From contig MU626262.1 of NCBI GenBank assembly GCA_025603075.1, forward strand, positions 186,001 to 250,000: DNA of 64,000 nt, read 5' to 3'. The notes under the pieces were generated by a model. The model was not told the origin of the DNA, made no database searches, and was given only the letters and a program-made list of their open reading frames with translations. The translations under genes and the position numbers were made by a program. Shown piece after piece: positions 35,938 to 46,896 of the stretch. The number at the start of each line of letters is the position of its first letter. Position 1 is the stretch's first letter. Source of the DNA: Neoconidiobolus thromboides FSU 785. Its lineage: Eukaryota > Entomophthoromycota > Entomophthoromycetes > Entomophthorales > Neoconidiobolaceae.

Positions 35938-36037
35938 ATGGGAATGTATTTTTTTGTTTAAGAATTTTACTACAATCTTTCCACTCAAATAGCGCTCAAA
36001 AAATGGAAAAATAATGAAACTAAAAAAACAGCCCCAA
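35938..36037 (-). mobile_element. 100-bp GGGGATG element, copy 19 (inverted)
   Basis: AAAT|GGGAATGTATTTTTTTG ... ACAGCCCC|AAAT. Identical AAAT flanks in direct orientation. Confidence 0.86.
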
Positions 36038-36419
36038 ATAATAAATTATACAAATTTCATTTAATTTGCATTAAGCTTTAGTAACTGCATTTTAAGCTAT
36101 CTTTTATTTATTAAATTTTATAAAAAAGAATATTATTAATTAGTTTTAAAATGTCTAGTATTGAGCTTTGGTAATTACAATTGATTTCAGTTAATACATT
36201 AATTAATTTAATTTATTAGTTTAATCTTATAAACTTTTATATACTCTAAAGAATGAAATTTGATATCTATTTTTCATATCAAAACTCAACTGTTCATTAA
36301 CAAAAAGAAGTTGATTGGGTTTTTAAAGGGATAAAATTAGCTTTTAAAAAAGAATACTTGTGAAAAATTAAACTCACTTTTATTCTAATTTAGTAAACTA
36401 AATAGATTTCGATTTTCAA

Positions 36420-37204
36420 ATGACATCCATGCCTACAACTCAAGACACTGATTTTTTGATCAATTTGATTAGTAACTTACGGGATTGTGGTAGCTATAAA
36501 ACGTTTTCTTCCAACTTAAAACGGTGTTCTGTAGCTATTGTATTACGTTTTAATTTTCTTGAAACTATACCCTTACGCGATCTAGGTTCTAATGTAGATA
36601 TACCAAGCCCCAATAATTTAATCAATCACTTAAATCTAATTCAAAGTATGGGATATCAACAAGTGAGAACATTGAGAAAAAGAGATTGGAGGATAGTAAA
36701 TTTACTGGAGGATGCAAAAAAATATCAATGTCAATTAGAGCTGTTGGTGATGCGTAGAAAAACAAATAAAAGAGATAGATGGTCAGGTCATATTTGTTTA
36801 CCTGGAGGTAAGAAAGATGATTTAACCGATATTTCAGATTATGATACAGCTACAAGAGAGTTTTTAGAAGAGTGTGGTATGAATTTAAAAAATTCTAAAC
36901 AGTAAGTTTTAATTTTATAAAATAGATTTAATAGTCATAATTAACTTCATTTTGTTTATTCTATTTAGTTTTGTTCATTTAGGTGAATTAGATGATCGTT
37001 ATGTTAAATCAAGATTTGGATTTAAAAATTTAATGGTATTAAGTCCACAAGTATTTTTACAAGTTCATCGACATGAATTACCGATTCAACCTCAAATTAA
37101 CGAAGTGGATACTTTAGCTTGGTTACCTGTTAATTACTTTTTATCATATTTAAAATTTCCTATGGAATTCAATAATAATCAAGATAAATTTAACTTAATA
37201 GCAG

Positions 37205-37243
<39 letters not shown>

Positions 37244-37786
37244 TTTCATCAACAGAGCATATGATTATTGATATAAGTTCTTTTTTAATCCCTACTAATA
37301 AGTTCTTATATTTTCCTCAAAAGTTATTAAGATATTTGATAGGCAATATGTATTTTAAATGCTTACCTCTCCCCTCCCCTTTAAATGAAAGTAAATTATG
37401 GGGTTTAACTTTAACTATAATAAGTGATTTATTAGATATGGGCAATAATCCTAAATTAATTACCCATATCTTACCTTTGGATCATCCCTTACCTAAATTC
37501 GATTTTAAAGATTTGAATTATTTATTAAATTTATTTTGTCCAATTCATTCATTAAGGAAGCCAGTGACGAAAAGAGTATCATTGTAAGTGTTTATTATTT
37601 AATATATTATTATATCATAATGTCATTCATTTATTATTATTATTTAGTGTATGGGAAACTTACTTTCAAACATTCCATTTTTTATTAATTTATCTATTGT
37701 TATCTCGTACAACTATGATTTATTTTTTATTTAAATATGGGTTACCTTGGATTAAAAAGATCAAATTAAATCTATTAAAAAAATAA
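36420..37786 (+). CDS. Nudix hydrolase with C-terminal membrane anchor
   Basis: Three exons: 36420..36901, 36969..37583, 37648..37786; introns of 67 and 64 nt; 411 residues. The Nudix box lies at about residues 124-154 (HICLPGGKKDD, then TATREFLEECGM). The WSGHICLPGG lead-in matches the coenzyme-A diphosphatase type (Pcd1/NUDT7/8-like), although the general signature has longer spacing between the Gly pair and REFLEE. A poly-Asn tract of about 12 residues sits in exon 2. Exon 3 is short and hydrophobic (HFLLIYLLLSRTTMIYFLF) with a basic tail KKIKLNLLKK, a likely C-terminal transmembrane anchor. Substrate may be CoA or another nucleoside diphosphate linked to X. Convergent with Mog1, 94 bp away. 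Confidence 0.82.
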
Positions 37787-37831
37787 GAATAAAGCGTATT
37801 CTCTTTATTTATTATAAATTATATTCTCTTT

Positions 37832-37868
37832 TATTTTATATTTTATATTTTATATTTTATATTTTATT
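37832..37868. repeat. 7-bp tandem repeat (TTTTATA)n
   Basis: About five units of TTTTATA in the 94-bp gap between the convergent Nudix and Mog1 genes. May contribute to 3'-end formation of both transcripts. Confidence 0.6.
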
Positions 37869-37880
37869 CACTTTATTTTT

Positions 37881-38593
37881 TTAACCAAATAACTTCCAGT
37901 CTTTAATTTTAAAACTTTTGATCATATTGAAAAATAAAGTATCCTTATTAAGTATACTATTATTATCCAAAATAGGTTGATGAAAACTAATTAATAGATC
38001 GGAATCTACCTTTTTTAATCGAAACAAAGCTAAATAAAATAACAAATTGATAACATTTCCTCCTCTTTCCTTGATGACTTGATTTCCTTTTAATATATAT
38101 ACTTTACTATCTTGACTATTAAAAATGTCATCAACAATTTTCAAAGTATCAAAAATAATAATATAATCAACTTACCTTAGTCCTTGTATTTCATTAGAAT
38201 CAATTTCTTTAACATCTTCAATTGTAAAACTTTCTACTTGATTTAAATCACAAATTTCTTGAAAATGATAACTAAACATTAAGAATTAATATTTCTCTTT
38301 AAAAATAATCATATACTTTCAAATAAAAACTTACTTAACACTTTCTTCATCTTTTACATCTTTAGATAATTCATTAATTTCAATAATTAAACTTCGATTT
38401 TCTTCTGTTTGATCTGCAAATACTTCTTGATGATTTGGTACTTCTCGAAATTGACTATAGGTTATTTGATTTATATTGAATATACAATTTATTGATTTTT
38501 ATATTATTTGAATCTAATTACTTACCTTAAATCAACTAATTGATCGAATATTGACATTTCAATAGCTCCACCAAATAATTTTGTTGATATCAT
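37881..38593 (-). CDS. mog1: Mog1/RANGRF-like Ran-GTPase binding protein
   Basis: Four exons, 38593..38526, 38454..38335, 38271..38176 and 38115..37881, introns of 71, 63 and 60 nt; 172 residues. The start MISTKLFGGAIEMSIFDQLV aligns with the usual Mog1 N terminus (LFGGAI), followed by FREVPNHQEVFADQTEENRS, which matches the conserved D-L-R-x-V-P-D-N-Q-E-V-F segment. The C-terminal part KVYILKGNQVIKERGG precedes LFYLALFRL and LISFHQPI, as in the family fold. Mog1 stimulates nucleotide release from Ran and supports nuclear protein import. The frame is open to an earlier ATG at 38662, which would add 23 residues; I prefer the downstream start because it fits family length. Confidence 0.85.
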
Positions 38594-38748
38594 AATTTCA
38601 GAATAACAAAATAGATTAAAAAAATATCGATTCCCCACTTTCTTAACTAATACTTTTAACATAATTCAAAAAAAACGAATGCAAAAAACGAATGCAAAAA
38701 ATCAAATCCATAAATAAACTACTTTAATAAATAAAGAAAAGTACAATA

Positions 38749-39303
38749 TTAAAATAAAATCACTGAAGCTAAATGATGATTTTCCAACACTTCTAATATA
38801 ACGTTATTATCAAATCCCATTAATTGAGTAGGTTGAAAGGGATTTGGATAATTCCCATAACTACGATCAAATAAAGCACCTCGACCAATTGGATTCCCCC
38901 ATTTCTCTAATACTTTCTCGTATTTACTATCACTATTAATCGACTCTTCTTGATACCAGGAACTCATGAGAGTCTCTAAATCTGACATTTCTTGTTTATT
39001 TTTATAATTCAAAAATTCAATATTGGCTTTTTGATAAACGTTAAAATTAAAATGATTTGGATAATTAATATGAAATATTAATTTTTTAACCTTATGAGTA
39101 ATACCATCAAATAATAAATCCATACCATAATTAAAATAATTAAAAAAATAGTCATTCGGATTAATTATTAAATTATTGTTATACTCTAAAGTAAAATAAA
39201 TTATATTAATATTATATTATTACTATTATATTATTATTAATCTTACCATCATTCATAAATAATTTGTTACTTAAACTTGATGAATAATAATATTCATTTG
39301 TCA

Positions 39304-39348
<45 letters not shown>

Positions 39349-41448
39349 TTCTCTTATGAATATCCATTCTATAATCATCTTTATAAAAGATTTTATTAGG
39401 ATAACCTAAATCCGCTAATATATCTTGTGATAAATTATGATTTAATTGAATCCACAATCCATTCATTGGTTTTTCATATATATTAGGTAATATAAATGCT
39501 CCAAACTTAGGCTATTTAAAAATATAAAATATTAATATATTATATTATATTATATTTCATTAATAAAATATTATACTATTTTCATTATTTTTTATACTTA
39601 CAATTATTTTAATCCTTGTCAAATGAGAATACATAAACTCTGGAAGTTCACTTATTACTGGATCTTTACTCTTCACCATTGGATAGGGATAAATAGAAAT
39701 TCGATGACATAGAGGAGAAGATAAGTTATTATTGTCTTGATGTTTTATAATTTGTTGAACTAATTGATTTTCATTTAATTGTTGATGGATTTTAAAATGA
39801 AATGATAACCCTGGATAACTTAATATGTATTGATCTTTTTTGTTATTGAAGGTACCAGGGTAAGTAGGACCTAAGATACGATGAACTAGACCAGAAGTTA
39901 ATTGAGTTTCTTCAGAACTAATAGAATATACAATAAAGTAATTAATATATTATTCATTACTTATTATTATTTTAAACTTACCTACAAATTTTATTTTGAT
40001 AACTTAACCTTACCCTAGATAAATCTTGTATTGATATTTCCACCAAGATTTGTAAAGAGGGATCAAAATATAATACAATTCCATTATTACGTAAATTTAA
40101 TGTAAAATATTGCTTTAAAGGTTCCTAGTTAATAATATTTTTAATAAAATATTTATTACTTAATTATTAATTATTAATTATTGTTTTTTATTTATTGCCA
40201 TTTTTAAAAACTTACTTTATTATCATGTGAAAAATCTACACATGGTATAATCATTGAATTATAATTTAAATTAGCAATAACTGAATTTAATGTTTGTCCT
40301 ATAAAATATTATTTTATTATTTTATTATTATATTATGTTTTAATGTTTTAATATTACCTAAATAAAAGGCGCCTAAAGCTTTACCTGCTTTAATTTCCAA
40401 ATCTAACATACCATTCACTAATTTTAATTTTGTTAAATGATTATTAACATTTGATGAAAGAGTGGAATTGATATTGAAATTGGCTTTTTTTCTTTCTGAA
40501 TTATTATTGAAACTATTCTTTTTAATTTCATTATTATGCTTTGTTTTTGTAATTTCAATTTCTTTACTTTCATCTTCATCTTCATCTAATACAATGATCT
40601 TTTCTTCATCTTCTAATGCAATTTTCTCTTCTTTTGTATTAACTTCACCTACTTCTTCGCTTAAATTATGTTCATTATTTTCAACTATATTTTCAACTAT
40701 ATCTTCAACTATATCTTCTTCAAATTCAAATCCGTTAATGTCTTTTACATTTTTAACATCAGCTATTTCTTGTTTTCGAACTGTGTCACTATCATTAATC
40801 ACTCTAGTTTCAACCCATTTCTTATTTTCTTGTATCGGATTGCTTTCCTCTTCAATTTCTTCCACCTTTTCTTTCTTTTGATCTACTTTTTCTAAAACTT
40901 CTTCTTTTTTTTCAATTTCTTCCTTCTTTTTTTCTTCTTTAATTTCAGCTTGGACTTTTTGCTCATTCAATTCTAAATCCTCTTCCATTGTTTCTTCCAT
41001 TGTTTCTTCCATTTTATTATAATCGTCATCGCTTAAATTCTTTTCAATAATATGTTTATCTCCTAGTTATAAAAAAATAATTAAAAACAAAATTTGTGTC
41101 CTACTAAATAAGTTAAAATTTACTTTTCACTTCCATCAACTCGTTTTTAACTTCTTCTACCTCACCATTCATTAGTTCTCGAATGTTATCACTCTCTATC
41201 GATACAGGTGATAATGATTTTTCGCTTGATAATAAAGGTGAATTGGATGCATTACTATTCTTTCCAGTGTTTAAAGAAGATAAAGAGGTGTTGGAATTAG
41301 AACTACTATTATTAGCACTAATTTTACTGCTGTTGATCGAGGGTGTTGAGGGATTTGAGTTGGAGTTGGAGTTGGAGTTGGAATTAGTATTGATACTAGT
41401 ATTTTGTTTTTTTGATTTGGATTGTTTATTCTTCTTTTTAGTGCTCAT
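38749..41448 (-). CDS. PHAF1/UPF0183-family protein with long acidic N-terminal extension
   Basis: Seven exons: 41448..41124, 41062..40358, 40298..40216, 40124..39982, 39917..39602, 39511..39247, 39185..38749; introns 59-91 nt; 757 residues. From about residue 319 it matches UPF0183 (human C16orf70/PHAF1): GKALGAFYLGQTLNSVIANL, LRNNGIVLYFDPSLQILVEI, ILGPTYPG, YILSYPGLSFHF, DILADLGYPNKIFYKDDYRM and DYFFNYFNYGMDLLFDGITH. Mammalian PHAF1 acts with BCAS3 on phagophores; a membrane or autophagy role here is inference. The first 318 residues are unusual: a Ser/Asn-rich basic start, then a highly charged Glu/Lys region with EETMEETMEE and EDIVEDIVENIVEN repeats, predicted coiled coil or disordered. 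A poly-Asn tract of about 13 interrupts the conserved domain in exon 6. All seven junctions keep frame, so a single gene is likely, though exon 1 could belong to a separate short transcript. Confidence 0.85.
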
Positions 41449-41746
41449 ATTTTATACTTATTTAAAGTAGAAACAAAATCGATTTATAGTTGTATAAATA
41501 GTATAAATAAAATGGGTTGAAATAGATTAAAAGACAAAAATTTAAATTTAATGTATTATTTATATTTTTATTCTCATTCTTCCGTTATTTTAATTTCCTA
41601 AAAAAAATATTCAAACTGCGACTCAAAACCATACTGCAAGCTTTAGTCATAAAAAAATTTAAGCTGTATTAATTCAAAAAAATATATCTAACAAATCCAA
41701 CTTTATTCCAACAATTTAAAAAAATAACAAAAATAATATTCAACTT

Positions 41747-42364
41747 CTACACCAACAACAACTTTTCAAACACATTGGAATAACATTTATGAATAAAGAT
41801 AGCAATAAAAGCAGAAAAATAAGTCCAAACGACCAAATTAATACCAGCCAAAAATTTAATTAACCAAATTAAATCATAAATCCTATAAACCAATTTACTA
41901 ATAATTTCTAAATTCTCTTCCATCTCGATTGTTGCACTCAAAGAGAAGATATGTTCATTATTTTGAAATAATATTAATGTAGCTAAAAACCAATGAAAAC
42001 CAATGATAAGATGACTTATTAATAAAAAATTAGCATAACTCGAATGACTAACTGGTATCCCCGCTTGATTATATTTAAATCTTGTACGTATCATTATAAA
42101 TAAAAATAACAAGCCAAAGGTTTGAGTAAGTAAACTGATATAAATTATAAAGCCATAAATTAGATAATTATTTGTTATTATGTTTTGTGAATATAATTGA
42201 TTGTAATTATTACTCAAGATAATCACATTAAATAAAATTAATAAACTTGTAAATGAGGTAACGATTTGTAAAATGTGGCCATAGACGAGAATCGTTTCAA
42301 TAACATTTTTATTACTTTTTTGAGTGTTGTTTGTTGTTGTAAGAGCAGGAGTCATTGTTTCCAT
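41747..42364 (-). CDS. four-TM membrane protein of unknown function
   Basis: Single exon, 205 residues. Four hydrophobic segments lie at about 25-50, 66-92, 110-133 and 163-192, with a polar Thr/Asn-rich N terminus. A basic loop (RTRFKYNQ) follows TM2, and HLIIGFHWFLATLILF lies in TM3. I do not recognise the family, and there is no signal peptide. The ORF is the only long frame in the interval and has balanced amphipathic loops, so it is probably a real gene. It could also be an exon of a larger gene. Confidence 0.55.
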   Translation of the reverse strand: METMTPALTTTNNTQKSNKNVIETILVYGHILQIVTSFTSLLILFNVIILSNNYNQLYSQNIITNNYLIYGFIIYISLLTQTFGLLFLFIMIRTRFKYNQAGIPVSHSSYANFLLISHLIIGFHWFLATLILFQNNEHIFSLSATIEMEENLEIISKLVYRIYDLIWLIKFLAGINLVVWTYFSAFIAIFIHKCYSNVFEKLLLV

Positions 42365-42974
42365 GATAGATAAAAATAGAAGTTGAATATTTTAATAAAT
42401 TCAAGACCCTTAGTAATTTATTTTCATGTTAAAATTACTCCAGAAACTAAAGATAATATCTGGCCAATCAAATAGTATCAAATCATGGCATTTAAAACAC
42501 CAATCAATTACTGTACTTTTGGTTAAGTTTAGTTTTAATATTAAGTTACATCAATATTGTAAGATCAGCTTATAATTTAATTTATGAAATTATATAATTT
42601 TATAAACATTGTAATTAAAATGTATTGTTACTTTCAAACATTATTAACATTACAAAAGTTATTTAATTATTACTATTAAACATTATTAACATTACAAAAG
42701 TTATTTAATTATTATTACTAAACATATTACAACTCTTATTAAAATTTAATAGAAATAGTATTAAACCAATTAAACTAATATTATTTATTAATTACATTCC
42801 ATTCAACATTATTACTATATAATATATAATTTATATTATATATAACAGCTAGTATTATTTACCATACTTAATAGTAATCTTTTTTATCATCTGTATCACT
42901 TTACTCTTAATTCATTACTATATTATTATTGAAATAATATTCTAATATAAATCAATTACATATTCCATTATTCA
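42365..42974. other. intergenic with 42-bp tandem duplication
   Basis: Between two minus-strand genes. A 42-bp unit beginning AAACATTATTAACATTAC is present twice from 42636 to 42719. No gene seen. Confidence 0.6.
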
Positions 42975-44141
42975 TTAATTAAGTAGTCCAGCTTGTGAAT
43001 TATTAGTATTAGTATTAGTAGTATGAACACTAGTTTGAGCTACTGAAACTTTGGTATCGTATTGAGTTACTTGGATACTTTCTTCTTCATCAGAGCTATA
43101 GGATATAGTCGATTTACTACGTTTAAGTTTATGTAAAAAAGGGACCCTTAAATAAGGTATATTTTTAGGTGGTAACTTATCTTGTTTAGACATAGTTGTA
43201 ATCCCATAAATTAAAACTATAATACCTAATACATTAGTTAAATGGATCCACCATGGATAAGCATCAAATTGATTAAAATAGATCATCGAATTCGCTAATC
43301 CAAAAATATTATATGTACATGCAAACGTAGGTACTGAAACTACAGAATCAGCATATTTTAAACCTGCATTAAGACAATAGATTTGTAATATAACGCTTAA
43401 ACCTAGGGCAATTACAATAACAATTGATACAATGTCGGCTAATGTACTAGCATCTTTAAATGAAGCTACAATTAATTTGATACCACTTTTAGCTAAGATT
43501 AAAGTCTCAGAAGCAAAGATACCACCTAAAGCAGAGATTGAAATACCCAAAATACGCGTCAACTTTAATGTATCAAATCTATAAAATAAATATGATTGTT
43601 TTAAATCTTTTCCTTTTTCCAAAAATAACTTAGTATAAATTCCCAGACCAAATAAACATAAACAAACAAAATTTAAACAAGCAAAATAAATTTTAAATTC
43701 TAATCGAGATAATAATTCTCTCAATGTAAATAAGGTTAAATTGGCTTCAATATCTTCTTGAGGACCAAAGAAAGCACCCAATAATACAATAATTAAGATA
43801 GCTAATAAAATCAAGGTAGTTCCAAACAAATCCACTTTAGTTATATTAGTACCCACTAACACTCTAGCAAATATAAAATTGAAAACTAAAGACAAAGCAC
43901 CTAATGGAGCTAGCCATTGTGCTTTTAAAAAATTCAATGCTACCGTATTTCCAATGGCTTGTGAACCACAATAAACATATAGGCCTAAATGCCAATTTAA
44001 TCGACAACAATCATGTCTAGGCTTCACTGCTACTGAGTTTTGTAAATGATCTCTCTTTTGAATATTTAAACCTAAGGCATCTAAACAGGAAGCTAATAAA
44101 GATACAACTACACCAATAAATATTTTTAAAGGTTCATCCAT
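42975..44141 (-). CDS. NIPA-type magnesium transporter
   Basis: Single exon, 388 residues from the ATG at 44141 (MDEPLKIFIGVVVSLLASCL). An in-frame ATG at 44240 would add 33 hydrophobic residues; the shorter start fits the family, whose first TM begins near the N terminus. Matches to the Mg_trans_NIPA family include ALGLNIQKRDHL, HLGLYVYCGSQAIGNTVALN, FLKAQWLAPLGALSLVFNFI and FARVLVGTNITKVDLFGTTL. About nine TM segments are visible, with a Ser/Glu-rich cytosolic tail (SDEEESIQ). NIPA proteins move Mg2+ across plasma, endosomal or vacuolar membranes. Confidence 0.9.
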   Translation of the reverse strand: MDEPLKIFIGVVVSLLASCLDALGLNIQKRDHLQNSVAVKPRHDCCRLNWHLGLYVYCGSQAIGNTVALNFLKAQWLAPLGALSLVFNFIFARVLVGTNITKVDLFGTTLILLAILIIVLLGAFFGPQEDIEANLTLFTLRELLSRLEFKIYFACLNFVCLCLFGLGIYTKLFLEKGKDLKQSYLFYRFDTLKLTRILGISISALGGIFASETLILAKSGIKLIVASFKDASTLADIVSIVIVIALGLSVILQIYCLNAGLKYADSVVSVPTFACTYNIFGLANSMIYFNQFDAYPWWIHLTNVLGIIVLIYGITTMSKQDKLPPKNIPYLRVPFLHKLKRSKSTISYSSDEEESIQVTQYDTKVSVAQTSVHTTNTNTNNSQAGLLN

Positions 44142-45961
44142 TTTTTTCTTGATATTAAGTGTGAAGTGAGATAAACTCAAAGTTAGTAAAAGTGGTTGAA
44201 ATAAAACAAGAGGAAACAAGGAATAAAATATAGAAATCAAAAGCCCACTTTTAAGTCCTGAAGTTTCTATTAAAAAAATTTAAGAAAATCTTAAAGTGAT
44301 CTTTTTGTTATTTATACTTTAACTACCACTATTGATTCTATTGATTGGTTAGGTTATTACTACTAAATTTAGAGTGATATAAAGGTAAAAATTTCAATCA
44401 TGTTCTATAGAATTATAGATCAGCCTTTAAATTATTCTTAGGAAAGCCAATCATGGGTTCAAATTTTGTAAATTTATTGAAATTGCTTGGCTAAAAATAG
44501 ATACTGTTCTAATTTTAATAAATCTTCTACTCTCTTACTAAAGTTGCTTTAATAACATTATCAGTTATTGACTATTTTTACAATACTAATCATTGATTAT
44601 TTTAATAACGTTTAATTTATTATCATTTCTATTGGAATATAGCATAATAATGATGTTAGTTTGAGTTATTGACTCTACGATTGGAATTCTTATTTGATGC
44701 TTTAAAGTATTTTAATAATTAAAATAGGAAGTCTTGGCATCAATATTATGTTAGTTAATACTTGGTCGAATTAATTCAAGCTTATTCTAATTACTAGTAA
44801 TATTCGGTGGAAATATAATATACAAATATAATATTTTACTTTTCTGTCTTTGAAATATATTAAAATAATAATTATGGCTTTTATTAAATTAATAAAAGGC
44901 ATTGGAAGTTCTATAGATACAATTTGAGTTCCATTAGTTAAAAAACATAATAATAAACTTAATGTAACAATAATAACAAGAATGACTACCAAGAAAAATC
45001 TCGCTTCAAATACTAATAGTCAAGAGAACTAAGTCTTCTAATAAATATAATAAGATAAATCCGATTGCTATTTTTTTGCTTGATATAATATCGCCAATAT
45101 TTCTAAGGAAATTCTGGATTTAATTAAGTCAAAATCAAAATTGATGTGATATAACGGATATCTAATTTAAATTGAAGTGTTAAAATTCAAACAGATTAAA
45201 TTAAGTTTAAAAATAATTAATTTTCAGTTATTTTAAAACTAATCAGTCTTGTTATCAACATTTTCTTATAATTTCTATTTAATAGTGGTGTTAATAAGAA
45301 CTAGAATAAATAGCAACATCATATTACATATTAAGACAATATGTTATATAAACTCTTTTAATCTTATAAATTCAAGTCTTTTACATAAATAAACATTTAT
45401 ATTGATTTTGACTAAATTTATTAAAGTTACATCATTTAATTGACTAAATTTGTCCTGGCAACTTATTAGATTTGTAGTTAACGAGCTTTCTCTTTTAAAA
45501 TTTTCAATAAGTACCCCATCAGTGGTTTTTGTTACCAGCATAAAAAATTACAAAATTAGCGAAATGAACTTTCTCTTCTTTAAATAACTTGGGATAGAGT
45601 TATAATTAGAATTCGATTATCTTAATGATTTAAACAGTTCTTTAGGACGGTGATTTAAGTATGTCAACCTAGTCAACATACTGAATTTAGGAACATTGAG
45701 AATGCACTGAATATTTATTTAATATTATATAAATGCCATCGCTTGAGATAATCTATAATAGCAAAGTTTCAAAAAAACCACAGTAAATATCAAAACAAAC
45801 CACAATAAACATAAAAAAACCAAAATCCGAATATTAAAAATAACAACAAAATAAAGATATGTGTGTATGTTTAAAATTTATAATTTAAAATAAATTTAAT
45901 CTCAAATCTTTATAAATTAACAAAGAAATTGAACTATTACTTCATCAAAGTTTGAGTACTA
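44142..45961. other. intergenic, possible decayed membrane-protein fragment
   Basis: About 1.8 kb. A minus-strand hydrophobic frame at about 44850-45050 (SLLLCFLTNGTQIVSIELP) follows a TTAG acceptor-like site and may be an exon relic. No complete gene can be built, and no repeat copies are seen. Confidence 0.4.
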
Positions 45962-46896
45962 TTAACAACATTTGCCTTCTTTTTTTGTTTCACTTTCAGT
46001 AGGACCAATTTTGATAGCTTCAGTTTTAGTACCTGGATTTAATGTATCTACATTTCCTTGTAATGTTTTACTAGCTACTCCTCGATAAATTTCTATATAA
46101 TTTTTAACATTAATTTAGCTATTTTTTTAGATTTAAAATCAGCTACTAACCTGTTAAAATTTCTTTAAATGCAACATCAACATTGGTTGCATCAAGTGCC
46201 GAAGTTTCAATAAAACTTAATCCATTTTCGCCTATTTATCAAAAAATAATAAACTACTTATTTTTAGTTTAAAAAAATAATTGCTTACTTGCATATTGTT
46301 TTCCTTCTTCAGCAGAAACAGAACGAAGGTGACGAAGATCACATTTGTTACCAACCAATAAAATGACAATATTTGGTTCTGCATGATCGCGAAGTTCCTT
46401 TAACCAACGTGTTACGTTTTCAAAAGTAGTATGTTTAGTAACATCATAAACTAGTAATGCTCCAACTGCACCACGATAATAGCTAATAATTAAATCAACA
46501 TTTGTTTATTCTTATTTTAAAAGTCATAAAAATTTAAAGACTTACGCACTGGTAATAGCACGATAACGTTCTTGTCCAGCTATAAGAATAAAAAGTTAAA
46601 TATTTATTTAGTTCATCTATTGTTATTTGATTACCAGTATCCCAAATTTGTGCTTTTATTGATTTTCCTTCTACTTGAATATTTCTAGTAGCAAATTCGA
46701 CACCGATGGTTGATTTTGATTCGAGATTAAACTCATCTCTAGTAAATCGAGACAATAGATTGGATTTACCAACGGAAGAATCTCCAATTAAAACAACTAA
46801 ACAAAAGGAGCCGATATTAAGTTATACTCTTTTTAAAAAAAATTAACTATTAAACTTACCCTTAAAAAGATAATCATATTCGTCGTCTTTACTCAT
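45962..46896 (-). CDS. rab11: Rab11/Ypt31-type small GTPase
   Basis: Six exons: 46896..46860, 46796..46635, 46579..46546, 46482..46289, 46231..46151, 46092..45962; introns 55-63 nt; 212 residues. N terminus [21 protein letters not shown]-loop GDSSVGKS; effector region [67 protein letters not shown] terminus EGKCC for double geranylgeranylation. These are diagnostic for the Rab11 subfamily, which drives trans-Golgi and recycling-endosome exit to the growing cell surface. The nearest divergent neighbour is the SNARE Ykt6, another membrane-traffic factor. Confidence 0.95.

Larger units (their letters stand above)
30154..36419. other. 6.3-kb gene-free divergent interval
   Basis: Lies between the divergent APSES and Nudix starts. 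No open frame of 60 codons or more occurs. It holds an 8-bp tandem array (31791-31886), five full and one half copy of the 100-bp element between 34001 and 36037, and the second copy of the coding relic (35033-35362). The first 3.8 kb upstream of the APSES gene are free of the 100-bp element. Confidence 0.65.

Noticed and set aside
40462-40895. Ser/Phe-rich + frames opposite the PHAF1-like gene
   Set aside because: Antisense shadows of the Glu/Lys-rich coding strand.
45344-45541. 65-residue minus frame upstream of the NIPA gene
   Set aside because: No family signal or splice context.
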